From Treponema sp. (lineage in GTDB: Bacteria > Spirochaetota > Spirochaetia > Treponematales > Breznakiellaceae): a DNA stretch of 6,305 nt. Below, in pieces: positions 6,040 to 6,305 of the stretch. Every line of letters starts with the position of its first letter. The stretch's first letter is position 1. A program made the translations under genes and the position numbers. The DNA is taken from assembly GCA_031263265.1 (NCBI GenBank), contig JAISGE010000111.1:1-6305 (forward strand), read 5' to 3'. Below the pieces are notes generated by a model that saw only the letters and a program-made list of their open reading frames with translations, made no database searches and was not told the DNA's origin.

Positions 6040-6192
6040 GTGAAAATAGCTTGTAAGTCTTTATGTTACAATGAATTATACCCCCCCCCCCCCCCCCCGA
6101 TAATTTCCCTCTCAGGATGCTCATCGGATAGTTTTTCTATTCTTTTTTATATATTCTGTTGGACCTATTTATCATCAATACGGAGACTGTAG
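6040..6192 (+). CDS. possible 50-residue small ORF spanning the poly-C tract
   Basis: From GTG 6040 the frame reads VKIACKSLCYNELY, then six prolines (five from CCC codons of the C-tract and one from CCG), then a 30-residue tail rich in Ser, Ile, Phe and Leu, ending at TAG 6190-6192. AAAAGG (6021-6026) is upstream, but 13 bases away, which is long. With one C fewer the frame would stop at TAA right after the tract; with one more it would end after 10 residues. The sequence is not recognised. It is listed because the tract would make it switchable, not because coding is well supported. Confidence 0.15.
   Translation: MKIACKSLCYNELYPPPPPPIISLSGCSSDSFSILFYIFCWTYLSSIRRL
6075..6098 (-). promoter_or_regulatory. 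possible minus-strand promoter: G18 tract followed directly by TATAAT
   Basis: Read on the minus strand, the homopolymer G18 is immediately followed by a perfect -10 box, TATAAT (complement of 6075-6080). The G-run therefore occupies the place of the -35/-10 spacer; a -35 at spacing 17 would be TTATCG, a three-of-six match. Downstream on the minus strand are only stop-rich DNA and the antisense of the DppF-type gene, so any transcript would be non-coding or antisense. Confidence 0.3.
6081..6098. repeat. homopolymeric tract C18 (G18 on the minus strand)
   Basis: Eighteen uninterrupted C residues lie in otherwise AT-rich DNA. Tracts of this length are prone to slipped-strand mispairing, and poly-G/C tracts near promoters or in reading frames are established phase-variation devices in treponemes and other host-associated bacteria. 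The exact count may be affected by sequencing error. Confidence 0.95.
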
Positions 6193-6305
6193 CGGCTTTA
6201 GCAGCGCGGTAGTTTTTTATAGTTCCTACAGATCCGATATACTCATTGATGATGTTGCGGCTCACAACAGGTATGCGGTGTTATATGTCTAAACACTATT
6301 CCTAA

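Larger units (their letters stand above)
5818..6305. other. 488-bp region without a confident gene
   Basis: After the DppF-type stop the sequence becomes clearly AT-rich. It holds, in order: a T-rich stretch (TATTTTTTTATTTTTTTG, 5851-5868) between GGGCC (5833-5837) and GGCCC (5873-5877); a promoter-like element (5878-5906); an 8-bp inverted repeat (5914-5953); a possible 19-codon ORF (5963-6022); a C18 tract (6081-6098) within a possible 50-codon ORF (6040-6192); and a minus-strand frame (6280-6035) with weak LacI-like features. No tRNA or rRNA was recognised. No strong intrinsic terminator for the transporter operon was found; the GGGCC/GGCCC pair has a loop of 35 bases and is weak. The last 110 bases contain nothing else that I can name. 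Confidence 0.6.

Noticed and set aside
1..6305. CRISPR array, tRNA, rRNA or insertion sequence
   Set aside because: No regularly spaced direct repeats, no cloverleaf-like sequence with a recognisable anticodon arm, and no transposase reading frame with terminal inverted repeats were found on either strand.

Overview
The window reads as chromosomal DNA from a Gram-negative, probably spirochaete (Treponema-like) bacterium. The reasons are a LolA-like protein of the type named after Treponema pallidum TP0789, a directly linked FtsX/LolE-type permease and outer-membrane barrel, strong GGAGG-type ribosome binding sites, and a long homopolymeric C/G tract of the kind known from treponemes. The genus is inferred, not proved. 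All recognisable genes lie on the + strand.

Region 1 (1-2114) is the end of an envelope operon. It holds the last 62 codons of an FtsX/MacB/LolE-type permease, a secreted LolA-like periplasmic carrier (247-1002) and a predicted outer-membrane beta-barrel (1026-2114). Together they look like an inner membrane, periplasm, outer membrane relay for lipoproteins or lipids. A modest hairpin with a T-run (200-228) separates the permease from the carrier and may be a leaky terminator. The barrel gene is visibly more GC-rich than what follows.

Region 2 (2115-2957) is a single gene with its own promoter (TTGACA box, extended -10 TGGTATAAT) and a perfect 15-bp palindrome over the -35 box. It encodes an EcsC-family protein of unknown biochemical role.

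Region 3 (2958-5817) holds three tightly packed genes of an oligopeptide/dipeptide (Opp/Dpp) ABC importer: one DppC/OppC permease and two ATPases of the DppD and DppF types. The partner permease (OppB/DppB) and the substrate-binding protein, normally encoded next to them, are not in the window. The position where oppB would be expected is occupied by the EcsC gene.

Region 4 (5818-6305) has no confident gene. It contains a good promoter-like sequence, an 8-bp inverted repeat, small ORFs, an uninterrupted C18 tract (6081-6098) that directly abuts a perfect TATAAT on the minus strand, and a minus-strand reading frame with a weak resemblance to a decayed LacI-type regulator. The C18 tract and its surroundings are the best candidate in the window for something undescribed, namely a phase-variable switch.
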